A stretch of 64,000 nucleotides of DNA from Paenibacillaceae bacterium (GTDB lineage: Bacteria; Bacillota; Bacilli; Paenibacillales; Paenibacillaceae): positions 1-64,000 of the forward strand of contig REGQ01000009.1 of NCBI GenBank assembly GCA_004134985.1. Reading direction: 5' to 3'. Position 1 is the stretch's first letter. Each line of letters opens with the position of its first letter. The notes below the pieces were generated by a model, which was not told the DNA's origin, searched no databases, and worked only from the letters and a program-made list of their open reading frames with translations. Shown here piece by piece: positions 48,268 through 57,452 of the stretch. The translations under genes were made by a program, and so were the position numbers.

Positions 48268-48403
48268 CCCGCGACGTAATTGTTTGGCTGCCTTTTATCA
48301 GGAGCACCCCTTTCTGCATTGGGGCGCATCCTTTCCACATTAGATTATTTGAATATATTCCCAATAAATCCATGTAAATCAAACTAAAAAGCACCTTGAG
48401 AGG

Positions 48404-48582
48404 AAATTGTTGTATTTTTTACAACATTTCCAAGCAAAATAGACGATTCTCATGGAATTGTTGCATTTTATACAACAATTTGTAAGGATAATGGCTTTGA
48501 CCAAGTGAAATGTTGCATTTTATACAACAATTCGTGAGTAAATGACTTCAACCAGGTAAAATGTTGTATTTTATACAACAAC
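48404..48582. repeat. Four hairpin repeats at 51-52 bp spacing
   Basis: Four copies of an AT-rich palindrome of the form (A/T)TGTTG(T/C)ATTTTATACAACA lie at 48404-48429, 48455-48481, 48507-48533 and 48558-48582. Core-to-core distances are 51, 52 and 51 bases. The segments between units 2-3 and 3-4 resemble each other (CTTTGACCAAG and CTTCAACCAGG), so this is a diverged tandem repeat with a conserved hairpin. The function is unknown. Confidence 0.85.
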
Positions 48583-48666
48583 CCCCCACTTTTGTCGAGG
48601 CGATTCTGTTGATTTGCGAGCAATGCGGTCCTGTTCTGTTGGTTTACCAGGTTCTGTAGCTATGGG

Positions 48667-48695
48667 CTCGCATCCTCAGTGGCGTGGATTAAAGC
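48667..48695 (+). repeat. Decayed CRISPR repeat
   Basis: CTCGCATCCTCAGTGGCGTG followed by GATTAAAGC resembles the intact repeat with small deletions and changes. It lies 400 bases downstream of the array, as expected of a degenerate trailer end. The rest of the stretch up to 48826 holds nothing else recognisable. Confidence 0.6.
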
Positions 48696-48826
48696 TATTC
48701 AAGTTCAGCCAAGGACGAGTGTTGCCGCGGCTTGTGAGCTTGTCTTCTTTTTGCTGTCCGAAACCCCACATGACCTAAACTCCAACGTTCCTACATATGA
48801 TGTAAGGACTCAAACGGAGGGGGCGT

Positions 48827-49291
48827 ATGCAGATGCAGGTGCAGGTGATCAAAATCACGCTGGAAGCTGCCAAAACGCTAATTCATGCGGCGGAAATGCG
48901 GGCAAGGGAACTGGGGATAGCAGAAGTTATCGTTATTGTTGATGAAGGCGGGAACTTGGTAGCCGTTCATCGGATGGATGATGCGTGGCTGGCCAGCATC
49001 GATATTGCGCTTAATAAAGCGTGGACGTCGGTAGCGTTGAAAGTTGCGACGGAATACTTGGCTCCCTTAGTCGTCCCGAACGGCGAGCTGTACGGGCTCA
49101 ATACGACGAATAATGGACGGATTGTGGTGTTTGGCGGGGGAATTCCGCTGGAGTTCGAAGGTAAAGTCATTGGGGCGGTGGGAGCCAGCGGCAGTACGGT
49201 TCAGAACGACATCGAGGTAGCTGAAGCAGCTGTGCGGGCTTTTGGAACCTATCCGAAGGCGCGGATCGGAGCTAGTCGAAGTCTGCTGTAA
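48827..49291 (+). CDS. GlcG/HbpS family heme-binding-like protein
   Basis: A 154-residue protein of the GlcG/HbpS (DUF336) family: VIVIVDEGGNLVAVHRMDDA, LNKAWTSVALK and GGGIPLEFEGKVIGAVGASG are characteristic. Members form octamers; some bind heme, others are found with glycol or diol degradation genes. GGAGGGGG precedes the ATG. It is single here, so its partner pathway is not evident. Confidence 0.85.
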   Translation: MQMQVQVIKITLEAAKTLIHAAEMRARELGIAEVIVIVDEGGNLVAVHRMDDAWLASIDIALNKAWTSVALKVATEYLAPLVVPNGELYGLNTTNNGRIVVFGGGIPLEFEGKVIGAVGASGSTVQNDIEVAEAAVRAFGTYPKARIGASRSLL

Positions 49292-49379
49292 GGTGCCGCC
49301 CAATTGTGATGGATATAGAACATACTGCTATAAAGGGGCGGCGGGAAGGAAGAAGCCGAAACACAGCCCTGCTGCAATG

Positions 49380-49493
49380 TTATTTCTCTTGTTTGTTTTC
49401 TTCCTTCTCTTTTACTTCTTTTACTTGTTTGTTAACCTCTTTTTCCAATTCATCCGGTGCATCGAACGGCACTTTGTCTTCTTCGTAGTACAT
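49380..49493 (-). CDS. 37-residue charged small protein
   Basis: A short frame on the minus strand with a near-perfect ribosome site (AAGGAGGTGATG) at ideal spacing before its ATG at 49493. The product starts MYYEEDKVPFDAPDELEK and continues as a Lys/Glu repeat helix (EVNKQVKEVKEKEENKQEK). No membrane segment; probably a small soluble coiled coil. The frame is open upstream to 49577, but the site fixes the start. Function unknown. Confidence 0.7.
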   Translation of the reverse strand: MYYEEDKVPFDAPDELEKEVNKQVKEVKEKEENKQEK

Positions 49494-49654
49494 TGCATCA
49501 CCTCCTTGAAAGAAACCTCTTTCTTTACATGATACGAGCCGATCTTGACGCGTACTTTTATATATTATGCAGAACAATGGTTAACGTTGTATTCAAATCA
49601 TGTAAACACACCGTAAAAAATAACTTCCCTTGTCCGTTACAGCAGTCCCAGCGC

Positions 49655-49702
49655 AAAAAGGAATCCCTGAGCCTTGGCAAGCTGCTCTGGGGATTCCTTT
49701 TT
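49655..49702 (-). terminator. Terminator of the MalT-like gene
   Basis: AAAAAGGAATCCC (49655-49667) pairs exactly with 49690-49702, 13 bp. It lies just beyond the minus-strand stop at 49715 and ends in a T-run on that strand. Confidence 0.8.
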
Positions 49703-49714
49703 GTACAATGGTCA

Positions 49715-52414
49715 CTATCGCTCCAGCAGCCCGATTTCCTGTGCTTTCAATAATGCTTGTGTCCGCGAGTGAACCCCCAGCTTGCCGTAAACCCGGTTAA
49801 GGTAAACTTTGACGCTGCCGACGGTCAAATGAAGTGTGCGGGCAATTTCGAGATTGGAGGCGCCTTGTCCGATCTGGTAGATAATTTCGCGTTCTTTGGG
49901 TGTCAATGCCAAACGAAGCGATGCAGCGCTGTAAGACAGTTGGTTCGTTTCCTGGGAAGTCGAGGTCTGTTCTGCAAATAGCGTCAGGAGATGCCGCACA
50001 TAGCTGCTGTTGGCGGAATCATCCCTATCTGCAGCATACTGTTCCAGCAACCGCTTCATACGTAAACCTTCATCAAGGAAACAGCGAATATAATTATTTT
50101 CCCGACCAATATTCAGCGCTTCTCGCAAGTATTTTGCCGCCTGCCGAGGCTCGCCTATTTTGCTGGTGATAATAGCTTGCAAAATACTTACTTCCGTAAT
50201 GGAAATCAGACAGCGCTCCCGCACCCCTTGAGGCTTCATCATTTCCAGCATTTGCAGCTGCTCGGTTGAGTTGCTGCCCTGCTGATCATACCAGCGGACC
50301 AGTGCAATAAAGGACATGTACTTGTGAATGGTGGGGCGGTCGGTAATCGTGACCCCGAGAGCTTGCTTGTCCGCCTCTGCCTGCTCTGTATACCCTGTAT
50401 CCCCTGCTCCTGTATGCCCATGCGCTACCTTCCCTGTATGCCCAGTATGCCCTGCCTGCCTTGTATCCCCTGTATCCCCTGCTCCTATACTCCCTTGCCC
50501 TTGATGCAAGTTCATCATGACACGGAAAGCTTTTAACGGGCCAAGCCAATAGTACTCACCCTGCTCGTTTATCCATTCGAGCGCTTCTTCGACCACTTCG
50601 CCTGCGCCGTCCTTTTTTCCCTGGGCGAGCAGGACGCGTGCATAGGTCAGGCGATTGGGAACAAAAAGCCCGGGAATTCGTCCCTCGCGTGCGACACGCT
50701 CAATTGCAGGGAGCAGTCGCTCGCATTCCTCCAGACGATTCCATTCATAGAAGCCCTCTGCCAACGATTGATAAATATACTGGTTAAACGGAGAGTTCTG
50801 CCATCCATGTTTGTGCATAATGGACGTGATTTTGCCTCCAATATGTTCGACCTCGGGCGTCAGCATGCCTTTCAAGCCGAAGACGGTGCGTCTGACGAAA
50901 GGTTCGTTGGTATTGTAATTGAAATGATAAAAAACCGGGTCTTCAGGTATATTTTCATGAATCTTCTCAGCATAGGAAAACCAGGTTTCGTAAGCACCCG
51001 TCGAAAAAGCGAGGTTGGACCTGACGAAGAACAGTCCGCTGACAAGTTCGTCCCGCTCAATTGAAGGGGGGAGCTGACGGCTGATGTCCGCTGCTTTGTC
51101 GAGCAAGCGTTCAACCGGATCATAATTTCCCGTAACGACCAGGACAAACGCCTGCAGCAGCAGCAGACGCCCGTTTAGTAGCCCTCCCTGGGCGACAATT
51201 GTTTCAAACCAGTGGTTGAGAGTGGCGAATTCACCTCGCTGCAAAACCGGCAATATATGAAGGTCCAGCAGTTCGGCCGCCTGCTGCGCGTTACCTACTT
51301 GCAGCGCATGCTCTATGGCATCATCAAGCAGGCCCGCGGCGGCAAAACAGTCGCTTGCGATCTGGTGCAGTGCTTCCCATTGTGTCGGTTCGTCTTGCTT
51401 TAGCCGGTTTTGCAGAAACTCGGCAAACAGATGATGATAGCGAAACCAACGGTTTTGTGCATCAAGCGGCACGATGAACAGGTTGAGCCGCTGCAACAGA
51501 AGCAGCAGCGCCTCGCTGTCAGCCGCCCCGGTTACCGCTTGGCACAGTTCTTTACTCATTCTGCGAAAAACCGAGGTATACAACAGAAATTTTCGTATGT
51601 GCTGCGGCTGCCCTTCATAGACTTCATGAAACAGATAATCGGAAACCTGATGATGCTTGCCGGAGAACTGCCGGATGGCTTGTTCAACGACCTGCGGACT
51701 GTGCAAGGATAAGGTGGATAATTGCAAGCCTGCCGCCCAGCCTTCTGTCAGCTTGGCGAGCTGTTGAATGTGGGCAGCGCCAAGCGGCAATGGACTGGTT
51801 TCTTTATAGAACGTTTCCATTTCCGCTTTGGTGAATAACAGATCATGATATCCGAGCAGCATCATTTCACCGTTAAGCAGCCATCTGGCAGTGGAAAAAG
51901 GCAACTCGTGGCGGCTGGCGATGATCACACGGATATTAGCGGGCAGATAAGTAATAAAATAAGACATGCTGTCATGAATCGTTTGCTCGCCAATGAAATG
52001 GTAATCATCCAAAATCAGTTCGCCGCAAAATTTTAACGCATGAAGCTCGTGCAGCAGAGCGTCTATAAATGAAGAATCAGATGAGTACGACAGATTGTGC
52101 AGCAAGGGGGCAAGTCTGGCTGAGGACGAAACAGACCAGGTCTGATCAATGGCATGGACCACATACCGCCAGAATCGAGCGGCGTCATTATCCCGCTCGT
52201 CAAGCGATACCCAAGCGGCCGGTCTCTCGGAATGCTCTACCCACTGGCTGAGCAAAGTTGTTTTTCCACATCCGGCAGGTGCGCAAATGGCGGCAAGCTT
52301 GTTGCTGCCTAATGTTATTTGTTGCAGCAATTGCGTTCGCGGCAGGGAATGGTCACGCAGCGGCGGATGCAATATTTTAGTTAAGAGTAAAGTTGAATTG
52401 TGTGAAGGGTTCAT
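49715..52414 (-). CDS. MalT-like LuxR family ATPase regulator
   Basis: A regulator of about 899 residues in the MalT/LAL class. An N-terminal STAND-type NTPase (Walker A APAGCGKTTLLSQW near 45; Walker B LILDDYHFIGE near 130) and a long TPR-like helical region precede a C-terminal LuxR helix-turn-helix (LTPKEREIIYQIGQGASNLE; HLTVGSVKVYLNRVYGKLGV). Such proteins activate genes when a small inducer is bound. ATG 52414 follows GGGAGG. The helical region carries an unusual Gly-Asp/His-Thr repeat (about 637-679). Neighbouring targets are not obvious. Confidence 0.9.
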   Translation of the reverse strand: MNPSHNSTLLLTKILHPPLRDHSLPRTQLLQQITLGSNKLAAICAPAGCGKTTLLSQWVEHSERPAAWVSLDERDNDAARFWRYVVHAIDQTWSVSSSARLAPLLHNLSYSSDSSFIDALLHELHALKFCGELILDDYHFIGEQTIHDSMSYFITYLPANIRVIIASRHELPFSTARWLLNGEMMLLGYHDLLFTKAEMETFYKETSPLPLGAAHIQQLAKLTEGWAAGLQLSTLSLHSPQVVEQAIRQFSGKHHQVSDYLFHEVYEGQPQHIRKFLLYTSVFRRMSKELCQAVTGAADSEALLLLLQRLNLFIVPLDAQNRWFRYHHLFAEFLQNRLKQDEPTQWEALHQIASDCFAAAGLLDDAIEHALQVGNAQQAAELLDLHILPVLQRGEFATLNHWFETIVAQGGLLNGRLLLLQAFVLVVTGNYDPVERLLDKAADISRQLPPSIERDELVSGLFFVRSNLAFSTGAYETWFSYAEKIHENIPEDPVFYHFNYNTNEPFVRRTVFGLKGMLTPEVEHIGGKITSIMHKHGWQNSPFNQYIYQSLAEGFYEWNRLEECERLLPAIERVAREGRIPGLFVPNRLTYARVLLAQGKKDGAGEVVEEALEWINEQGEYYWLGPLKAFRVMMNLHQGQGSIGAGDTGDTRQAGHTGHTGKVAHGHTGAGDTGYTEQAEADKQALGVTITDRPTIHKYMSFIALVRWYDQQGSNSTEQLQMLEMMKPQGVRERCLISITEVSILQAIITSKIGEPRQAAKYLREALNIGRENNYIRCFLDEGLRMKRLLEQYAADRDDSANSSYVRHLLTLFAEQTSTSQETNQLSYSAASLRLALTPKEREIIYQIGQGASNLEIARTLHLTVGSVKVYLNRVYGKLGVHSRTQALLKAQEIGLLER
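50376..50504 (-). repeat. Coding minisatellite in the MalT-like gene
   Basis: Short units related to CCTGTATCCC and CCTGTATGCC (plus strand) are repeated here, encoding GDTGDTRQAGHTGHTG-like sequence. The region is in frame and looks like a replication-slippage expansion inside the helical domain. Confidence 0.8.
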
Positions 52415-52623
52415 GTTGCCTCCCGATCGCAGTGTCAAGCTGGTGTGTACAACTTGTCTTCAGTAATAGCTGTCTCTATTATACACCGGTTGAACAGTTT
52501 TGGAGGGCAGCCCATTTCATTTTTTTGCCGTCTGCAACCTTTTTGTAGAAGGGTCGTCTATAAGGGGGAAGCAGCTGCTGCAAGAGAGGCTCTTCCAGAC
52601 CGAACAGAAAGAAGGAAACTACC

Positions 52624-53352
52624 ATGAAAAAAATAATCGCATCTGCTGTTTTGTCCATTGCTCTCATTACTCCGCTTGCCGGGAATGCATTCGCTGCGGT
52701 TTCTTTTACTGATCTTGCCGGAAGCGCCGCTTCGGCTCAGATAGAAGCGTTGAAGGAAAAAGGGATTGTAAGCGGGGTAACGGCAACAACGTTTAAACCT
52801 GCTGAGGAATTGACAGCTTCCCAAGGAATTTCGTTAATTGTAAAAGGAGCACAGCTTAGTCTGGCTGCTATTAGTTTTAATAAGGCGCCTACTGCCGAAG
52901 GCTACTTCAAATCGGTCAGCAACGACGCATGGTATGCTGAAAGTTTTATCATTGCCAAGGCGAATGGGCTGAATATACCGGAGGATATTGATCCTTCTGC
53001 CAAACTGACCAAAGAGGACTACGTTGCGCTGCTTGTACAAGGCATGGAAAGAGGAGCCAACTTGCCGATGCTGAATCTGAAGCCGGTTGAAATTGCGGAT
53101 GAGGACGCGATTACCGTTACGAATCAGGGTGCTATTCAGCGTGCGCTGCACTATAAGCTGCTTGTATTGGATGAGAGCGGAAGCTTTAATCCGAAAGAGA
53201 CGGTAACCCGTGAAGAAGCGGCAGCAATTCTCTATAACGCTGTTGAGTACCTGGACAACTATGAGGAAGCTCAACAACAGCAAAGTCAAGAAACGACGGA
53301 TAACGTTACAGAGGAAGCGCCGCAGACGAACGAAGCTGAAGCTGGCCAATAA
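52624..53352 (+). CDS. SLH-domain exported protein
   Basis: A 242-residue secreted protein with a clear signal peptide (MKKIIASAVLSIALITPLAG, cleavage after AFA). S-layer homology units follow: VSFTDLAGSAASAQIEALKE with GIVSG, then NDAWYAESFIIAKANGLNIP, and LDESGSFNPKETVTREEAAA. SLH units anchor proteins to pyruvylated cell-wall polymers. The C-terminus is Gln/Glu-rich. GAAGGAAAC precedes the ATG. Divergent from the MalT-like gene. Confidence 0.9.
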   Translation: MKKIIASAVLSIALITPLAGNAFAAVSFTDLAGSAASAQIEALKEKGIVSGVTATTFKPAEELTASQGISLIVKGAQLSLAAISFNKAPTAEGYFKSVSNDAWYAESFIIAKANGLNIPEDIDPSAKLTKEDYVALLVQGMERGANLPMLNLKPVEIADEDAITVTNQGAIQRALHYKLLVLDESGSFNPKETVTREEAAAILYNAVEYLDNYEEAQQQQSQETTDNVTEEAPQTNEAEAGQ

Positions 53353-53372
53353 GCCCATCGAATTGCACATAG

Positions 53373-53410
53373 CCTGCCTGATCACAAATTGTGACCGGCA
53401 GGTTTTTTTT
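53373..53410 (+). terminator. Terminator after SLH gene
   Basis: CCTGCC (53373-53378) and GGCAGG (53397-53402) bracket an inner stem (TCACAA/TTGTGA), followed by eight Ts. It lies 20 bases after the SLH stop. Confidence 0.9.
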
Positions 53411-53542
53411 GACGAAAAAAACACCAATTATGCCGATTCATGGCGGTTTTTCTTATATGTCAAGCAGGAGTGCGCCGATTATTGTCGAATAACCCTTATT
53501 GCTATCCAATTATTATCTAGTCTAAAGGGGATTGAAGGAAAG

Positions 53543-54811
53543 ATGTTTTGTTCACAATGTGGCGTGGAGCTGCTGCCGGACAGTAAATTTTGCAATCACT
53601 GTGGTGCAGCCCAGACGCTGCAACTAGACAAATCGCCTGATTCGTCAGTACAGGGCGCTGTTAAATCATCATCTGCTGACAGTGATCTGTCAGCATCAAT
53701 CGCAGAAATTCAATCGGGAAAGCTTGAGTCAGCCGCAGCGGATCTGCCAGTCTTACTAACACCACACAAACGGGGCCGAATCTGGCACTGGCTGCTGCCG
53801 GTGTGTTCGTTATGTTTGGTTGCTGCTGCCGGCTATGGCTTATATATGCATCAGATGAAGCTTAACAAGCAGGTCGATCAGTTTCTTGCCGAAGGTGAAT
53901 CGCTTGTACGTGACGGGAAGCTCATGGAAGGAAAGGACAAATTCGAAGCGGCTTTAGCTTGGCGCCCGGAGCATCCAGTATTGCTTAACAACAAGGAGCT
54001 GCTGCGGGATGCCATTGCATTGGATGACCTATTGCAGGCGACTGAAAATGCGGAGTCCGATGATTTTGATCAGACGCTCAAGACGATTCGCAATGTGAAA
54101 CGGGATTTGAAAGCCCGCACGGGTGTTGTCTTTGATCAATTATCTGCGCTTGCCGACCAGAAGGAAGAAGACATTGTCATTAAAAAAGTCAGCGAGAGCT
54201 ATCCGGAGAAAACTTCTGTCCGTGAACTGTCGCCGCTGCTCAGGACACTGCGTGCTTACAAGAGTGAAAAGTCTGGCCAAGTGATGAAGCTGATTGAGCA
54301 GAAAATGGTGGAGATTGCTCACAATCAAGCAGCGGATGAGGCCGATGAGAAACAGTTCGGTCTGGCGCTGGCTACGATTGATGAAGTGTTGGGGATGGTG
54401 CCGATCTCCTCCCAACTGGAGGAACTGAGATCAGACATCGAACAGCGTAAAACATCTTTTGAGCAAGCAGAGCAGCAGCGCATTCAGCAGGCGCTTGAAA
54501 CAGCGGCTAAAGAAGACGAGAAAAACCGCACGGCAGCAGTGGAAGTGTTGGAATTGGAAGTGTACACCGATGAATACGGCTATTTCAACATTGAAGGTTC
54601 CATGAGAAATAATGCAACCCGCATGATTAGCGGCGTAATCGTGTATGTCGACATTTTGGACAGTGAAGGGACAATCATAGACAGCGAGGAGCTTTATGTT
54701 CACCCCGACTATATTGAAGCGGGCGGGGAAGGACGTTTCAGCTCCTACCTATATAATTATGGCAATATGGCAAAGGTTAGAGTGACGTCTTCGGAATGGC
54801 AGTTGATATAA
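53543..54811 (+). CDS. Zinc-ribbon membrane protein with FxLYD-like domain
   Basis: A 422-residue protein. The N-terminal zinc ribbon has MFCSQCG...KFCNHCG (Cys 3, 6, 17, 20). One membrane helix follows at about 78-98 (WHWLLPVCSLCLVAAAGYGLYM), then a long extracellular helical region that may form TPR or coiled coil, and a C-terminal beta domain (YFNIEGSMRNNATRMISGVI; VYVDILDSEGTIIDSEELYV) like FxLYD. ATG 53543 follows GAAGGAAAG; the frame is open farther upstream through the terminator but that part is not gene-like. Followed closely by the HtrA-like protease gene. Confidence 0.85.
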   Translation: MFCSQCGVELLPDSKFCNHCGAAQTLQLDKSPDSSVQGAVKSSSADSDLSASIAEIQSGKLESAAADLPVLLTPHKRGRIWHWLLPVCSLCLVAAAGYGLYMHQMKLNKQVDQFLAEGESLVRDGKLMEGKDKFEAALAWRPEHPVLLNNKELLRDAIALDDLLQATENAESDDFDQTLKTIRNVKRDLKARTGVVFDQLSALADQKEEDIVIKKVSESYPEKTSVRELSPLLRTLRAYKSEKSGQVMKLIEQKMVEIAHNQAADEADEKQFGLALATIDEVLGMVPISSQLEELRSDIEQRKTSFEQAEQQRIQQALETAAKEDEKNRTAAVEVLELEVYTDEYGYFNIEGSMRNNATRMISGVIVYVDILDSEGTIIDSEELYVHPDYIEAGGEGRFSSYLYNYGNMAKVRVTSSEWQLI

Positions 54812-54823
54812 TGAAAGGTTGCA

Positions 54824-55975
54824 TTGAACATGAGAAGCTGGGTATCTATATTATTATCCATTATCATCTTGGCGGGCGGAGGAAGCGGCCTCTATTATAT
54901 GAACGAAAAGTGGAGTGAGCCCGTCGTATCGGCGGCATCAAGCTTGGGCGTATACGAGCCTGCTGCCGTGTCGGGCGAGGTGATGCCTGATTTGAAAGAG
55001 CTGATTCGGGATCATCAGAAGCGTGTCGTTTCCATCGAATCAACAACATGGGAAGGCATCGAGCAGGGCTCCGGTTTTCTTTATAATGACCAGGGTGATG
55101 TTATCACGAATGCGCATGTTGTACATGGCGCCACGCAAATTAATGTCAAGATGAACGATACAAGCATGCATGAAGGCCAATTGATCGGGATGGACGTAGA
55201 GAAGGACATTGCGGTTATCCGTGTCGAGGCGTTATCCAGCATGGAGCCGCTGCCGGTAGACAAGGAGTTCCGGGGAGAGATCGGTGACGAGGTGATCGCC
55301 TTCGGCAGCCCCCTCGGATTGGATAACACGGTAACGACCGGGATCATTAGCGGTGTCGAACGCGATTTTGACATCGAGGAGACGAAGTATCGGGGTGTCT
55401 ATCAGATTTCGGCTCCAATTACTAACGGCAACAGCGGCGGACCGCTTATTTTGAAAAATACAGGGAAAGTGGTTGGAATTAATTCAGCGGGCAATGATCA
55501 GGGCAGCATCGGCTTCAGCATCCCGTTCCATCAAATCGCTTCTGTGGTGGAAGGATGGAGTGAACAGCCGGATGAACAATACAGTGAGCTTGCAAAGCGC
55601 GAGCCTGATGGCGATGGTCCGTCCTCCTATTCCCAGGAGCTACTGCAGGATGATGCGGCGTATCTTATTGATTATTTTTACGAATGCTTGAATGAAGGCG
55701 ACTATGTGACGGCTTACAGCCTGCTCGGCAGCAACTGGCAAACAAACACGTCTTATGATAAATTCAGGGAAGGTTACATTCATACGATGAGCGTGGGAGC
55801 GACCGAGATTACAGTGGAGTCGTCAACAGACGAGTCGGTTGAGCTGAATGCGATAATCGAAGCATGGGAAAGCAAAAAAGGCGATTGGCAGCAAAGCCGC
55901 TACAGCCTGCGTTATACGCTTGGATTGGAGAACGGCGTGTTGAAAATCATTACAGGAAAAGGTAAAAAACTGTAA
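54824..55975 (+). CDS. HtrA-like trypsin-family serine protease without PDZ domain
   Basis: A 383-residue membrane-anchored protease: N-terminal helix (WVSILLSIIILAGGG), then an S1C domain with catalytic His98 (TNAHVV), Asp128 (EKDIAVI) and Ser204 (NGNSGGPL). There is no PDZ domain; the last 110 residues form an NTF2/DUF4864-like domain (AAYLIDYFYECLNEGDYVTA). TTG at 54824 is six bases from AAAGG; ATG 54830 is the alternative. It lies 12 bases after the zinc-ribbon gene, probably one operon acting at the cell surface. Confidence 0.88.
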   Translation: MNMRSWVSILLSIIILAGGGSGLYYMNEKWSEPVVSAASSLGVYEPAAVSGEVMPDLKELIRDHQKRVVSIESTTWEGIEQGSGFLYNDQGDVITNAHVVHGATQINVKMNDTSMHEGQLIGMDVEKDIAVIRVEALSSMEPLPVDKEFRGEIGDEVIAFGSPLGLDNTVTTGIISGVERDFDIEETKYRGVYQISAPITNGNSGGPLILKNTGKVVGINSAGNDQGSIGFSIPFHQIASVVEGWSEQPDEQYSELAKREPDGDGPSSYSQELLQDDAAYLIDYFYECLNEGDYVTAYSLLGSNWQTNTSYDKFREGYIHTMSVGATEITVESSTDESVELNAIIEAWESKKGDWQQSRYSLRYTLGLENGVLKIITGKGKKL

Positions 55976-56008
55976 TGTCTGCAATGAAACGGATGGGGGG
56001 CGAACAGG

Positions 56009-56461
56009 GTGCCGATAATCCGTACGGAAATGTTGATTCATGCTGCAGTTGACCGCTGCTTTGATTTGGCAAGAAGCATCGATATCCATATGGCGTCAAC
56101 AGCACGCACGAAGGAAAGAGCGGTGGGCGGTGTGACCAGCGGGCTGATTGAACACGGGGAAAGTGTCACTTGGGAAGCCGTTCATTTCGGAATCAGACAG
56201 CGCTTGTCGGTAAAAATCAGTGAATATGACCGTCCCCATTTCTTTGTAGACGAAATGATCGATGGGGCATTCCAGCGTTTCTGGCACGAACATCGCTTTA
56301 TTGCGCGCGGTAGTTCCACACTGATGATCGATACCTTCGACTATACATCGCCGCTCGGCTGGCTGGGGCGCGCCGCGGATCGGCTATTTCTGGAACGGTA
56401 TATGCGCAAGTTTCTGGTGGAGCGCAATCAGTATATTAAAGAAGCAGCAGAGCGTGGCTAG
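56009..56461 (+). CDS. SRPBCC family protein
   Basis: A 150-residue START/Bet v1-like ligand-binding or cyclase-like protein: IRTEMLIHAAVDRCFDLARSI at the start, FVDEMIDGAFQRFWHEHRFI in the middle and LERYMRKFLVERNQYIKEAA at the end, a familiar SRPBCC pattern. GTG start. It follows the protease gene by 33 bases; the ligand is unknown. Confidence 0.8.
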   Translation: MPIIRTEMLIHAAVDRCFDLARSIDIHMASTARTKERAVGGVTSGLIEHGESVTWEAVHFGIRQRLSVKISEYDRPHFFVDEMIDGAFQRFWHEHRFIARGSSTLMIDTFDYTSPLGWLGRAADRLFLERYMRKFLVERNQYIKEAAERG

Positions 56462-56529
56462 CCTTGCAGGGACTGCGTTGCAAGCACCAATATGGATTAT
56501 GAATGGATAAACGGATGGAGGAAGCAATC

Positions 56530-57237
56530 ATGACTGCAGATTTGAACAAGGAACAAGCAGGCGAGCCGTCCCGACTGGCTGCCTATTTTGACCATACACT
56601 ATTAAAACAGGATGCGACGTCGGACGATATATCCAGGCTATGCGAGGAAGCGAGGCAGCACAGGTTTGCAACGGTATGTGTGAACCCGTTTTGGGTGGCG
56701 CTCGCCAAGGAACTGTTGGCAGAGAGCGGGGTAGGCGTTACCACCGTTGTTGGATTTCCGCTTGGAGCGACGAGCACAGCCAGCAAAGTAGCCGAGGCAA
56801 CAAGAGCTGTTGAGGACGGGGCGGACGAAATTGATATGGTGCTGAATGTCGGCGCTTTGAAGTCAATGCTGTATGAGAAGGCAGAGCAGGACATTGCGGC
56901 AGTGGTACAGGCTTGTGCAGGGCAGGCCAAGGTGAAGGTGATAATCGAAACCGGGCAATTGACTGACGAGCAGAAAGTGAAGGCATGCGAGCTGAGCAAA
57001 TCTGCCGGGGCAGATTTTGTCAAAACGTCAACCGGCTTTGGCCCTGGAGGGGCCACTGTGGAAGATATCGCCCTGATGCGGCAGACAGTTGGTCCTGAAC
57101 TGGGTGTGAAAGCTTCGGGCGGCGTCCGGGATCTGGCGGCTGTGCAGCGGCTTATTGCGGCAGGCGCGACACGGATTGGCGCAAGCAGCAGCGTTGCGAT
57201 TGTAAGCGGCAGCTGCGCGCAGGGAAGCGGCTATTAA
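56530..57237 (+). CDS. deoC: Deoxyribose-phosphate aldolase
   Basis: A 235-residue class I aldolase that splits 2-deoxyribose-5-phosphate into glyceraldehyde-3-phosphate and acetaldehyde. The Schiff-base Lys165 is in [14 protein letters not shown]; Asp103 in [11 protein letters not shown] and Lys/Gly motifs ([10 protein letters not shown]) complete the active site. ATG 56530 follows GGAGG; the in-frame ATG at 56503 lacks a site. The gene is followed by a strong terminator. It may act with the nucleoside hydrolase in nucleoside salvage, although they are 20 kb apart. Confidence 0.95.
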   Translation: MTADLNKEQAGEPSRLAAYFDHTLLKQDATSDDISRLCEEARQHRFATVCVNPFWVALAKELLAESGVGVTTVVGFPLGATSTASKVAEATRAVEDGADEIDMVLNVGALKSMLYEKAEQDIAAVVQACAGQAKVKVIIETGQLTDEQKVKACELSKSAGADFVKTSTGFGPGGATVEDIALMRQTVGPELGVKASGGVRDLAAVQRLIAAGATRIGASSSVAIVSGSCAQGSGY

Positions 57238-57290
57238 GAAGTACAATCACATGGCCGGAGCAGATTAGGAGCGGGATACATAGTTTGGAT

Positions 57291-57343
57291 AACGCTGCAG
57301 TTACAGAGGTACAACGGACTTCTGTAGCTGCAGCGTTGTTTTT
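57291..57343 (+). terminator. Terminator of deoC
   Basis: AACGCTGCAGTTACAGAGGT pairs with 57318-57337 in 18 of 20 positions, followed by GTTTTT. It lies 54 bases after the deoC stop. Confidence 0.85.
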
Positions 57344-57452
57344 CGTTGCTATCTCTTGGTTTACTTGGGCTTTACGAGGGTACTATAAAACTTTAGTACT
57401 TTGATAGCTGTGAAATCGGTTTTATACTAATAACACAGGAGGTGGATCATCT

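Noticed and set aside
48404-48582. Hairpin array read as a second CRISPR
   Set aside because: The repeats are imperfect palindromes and the segments between them resemble each other, which is unlike CRISPR spacers.
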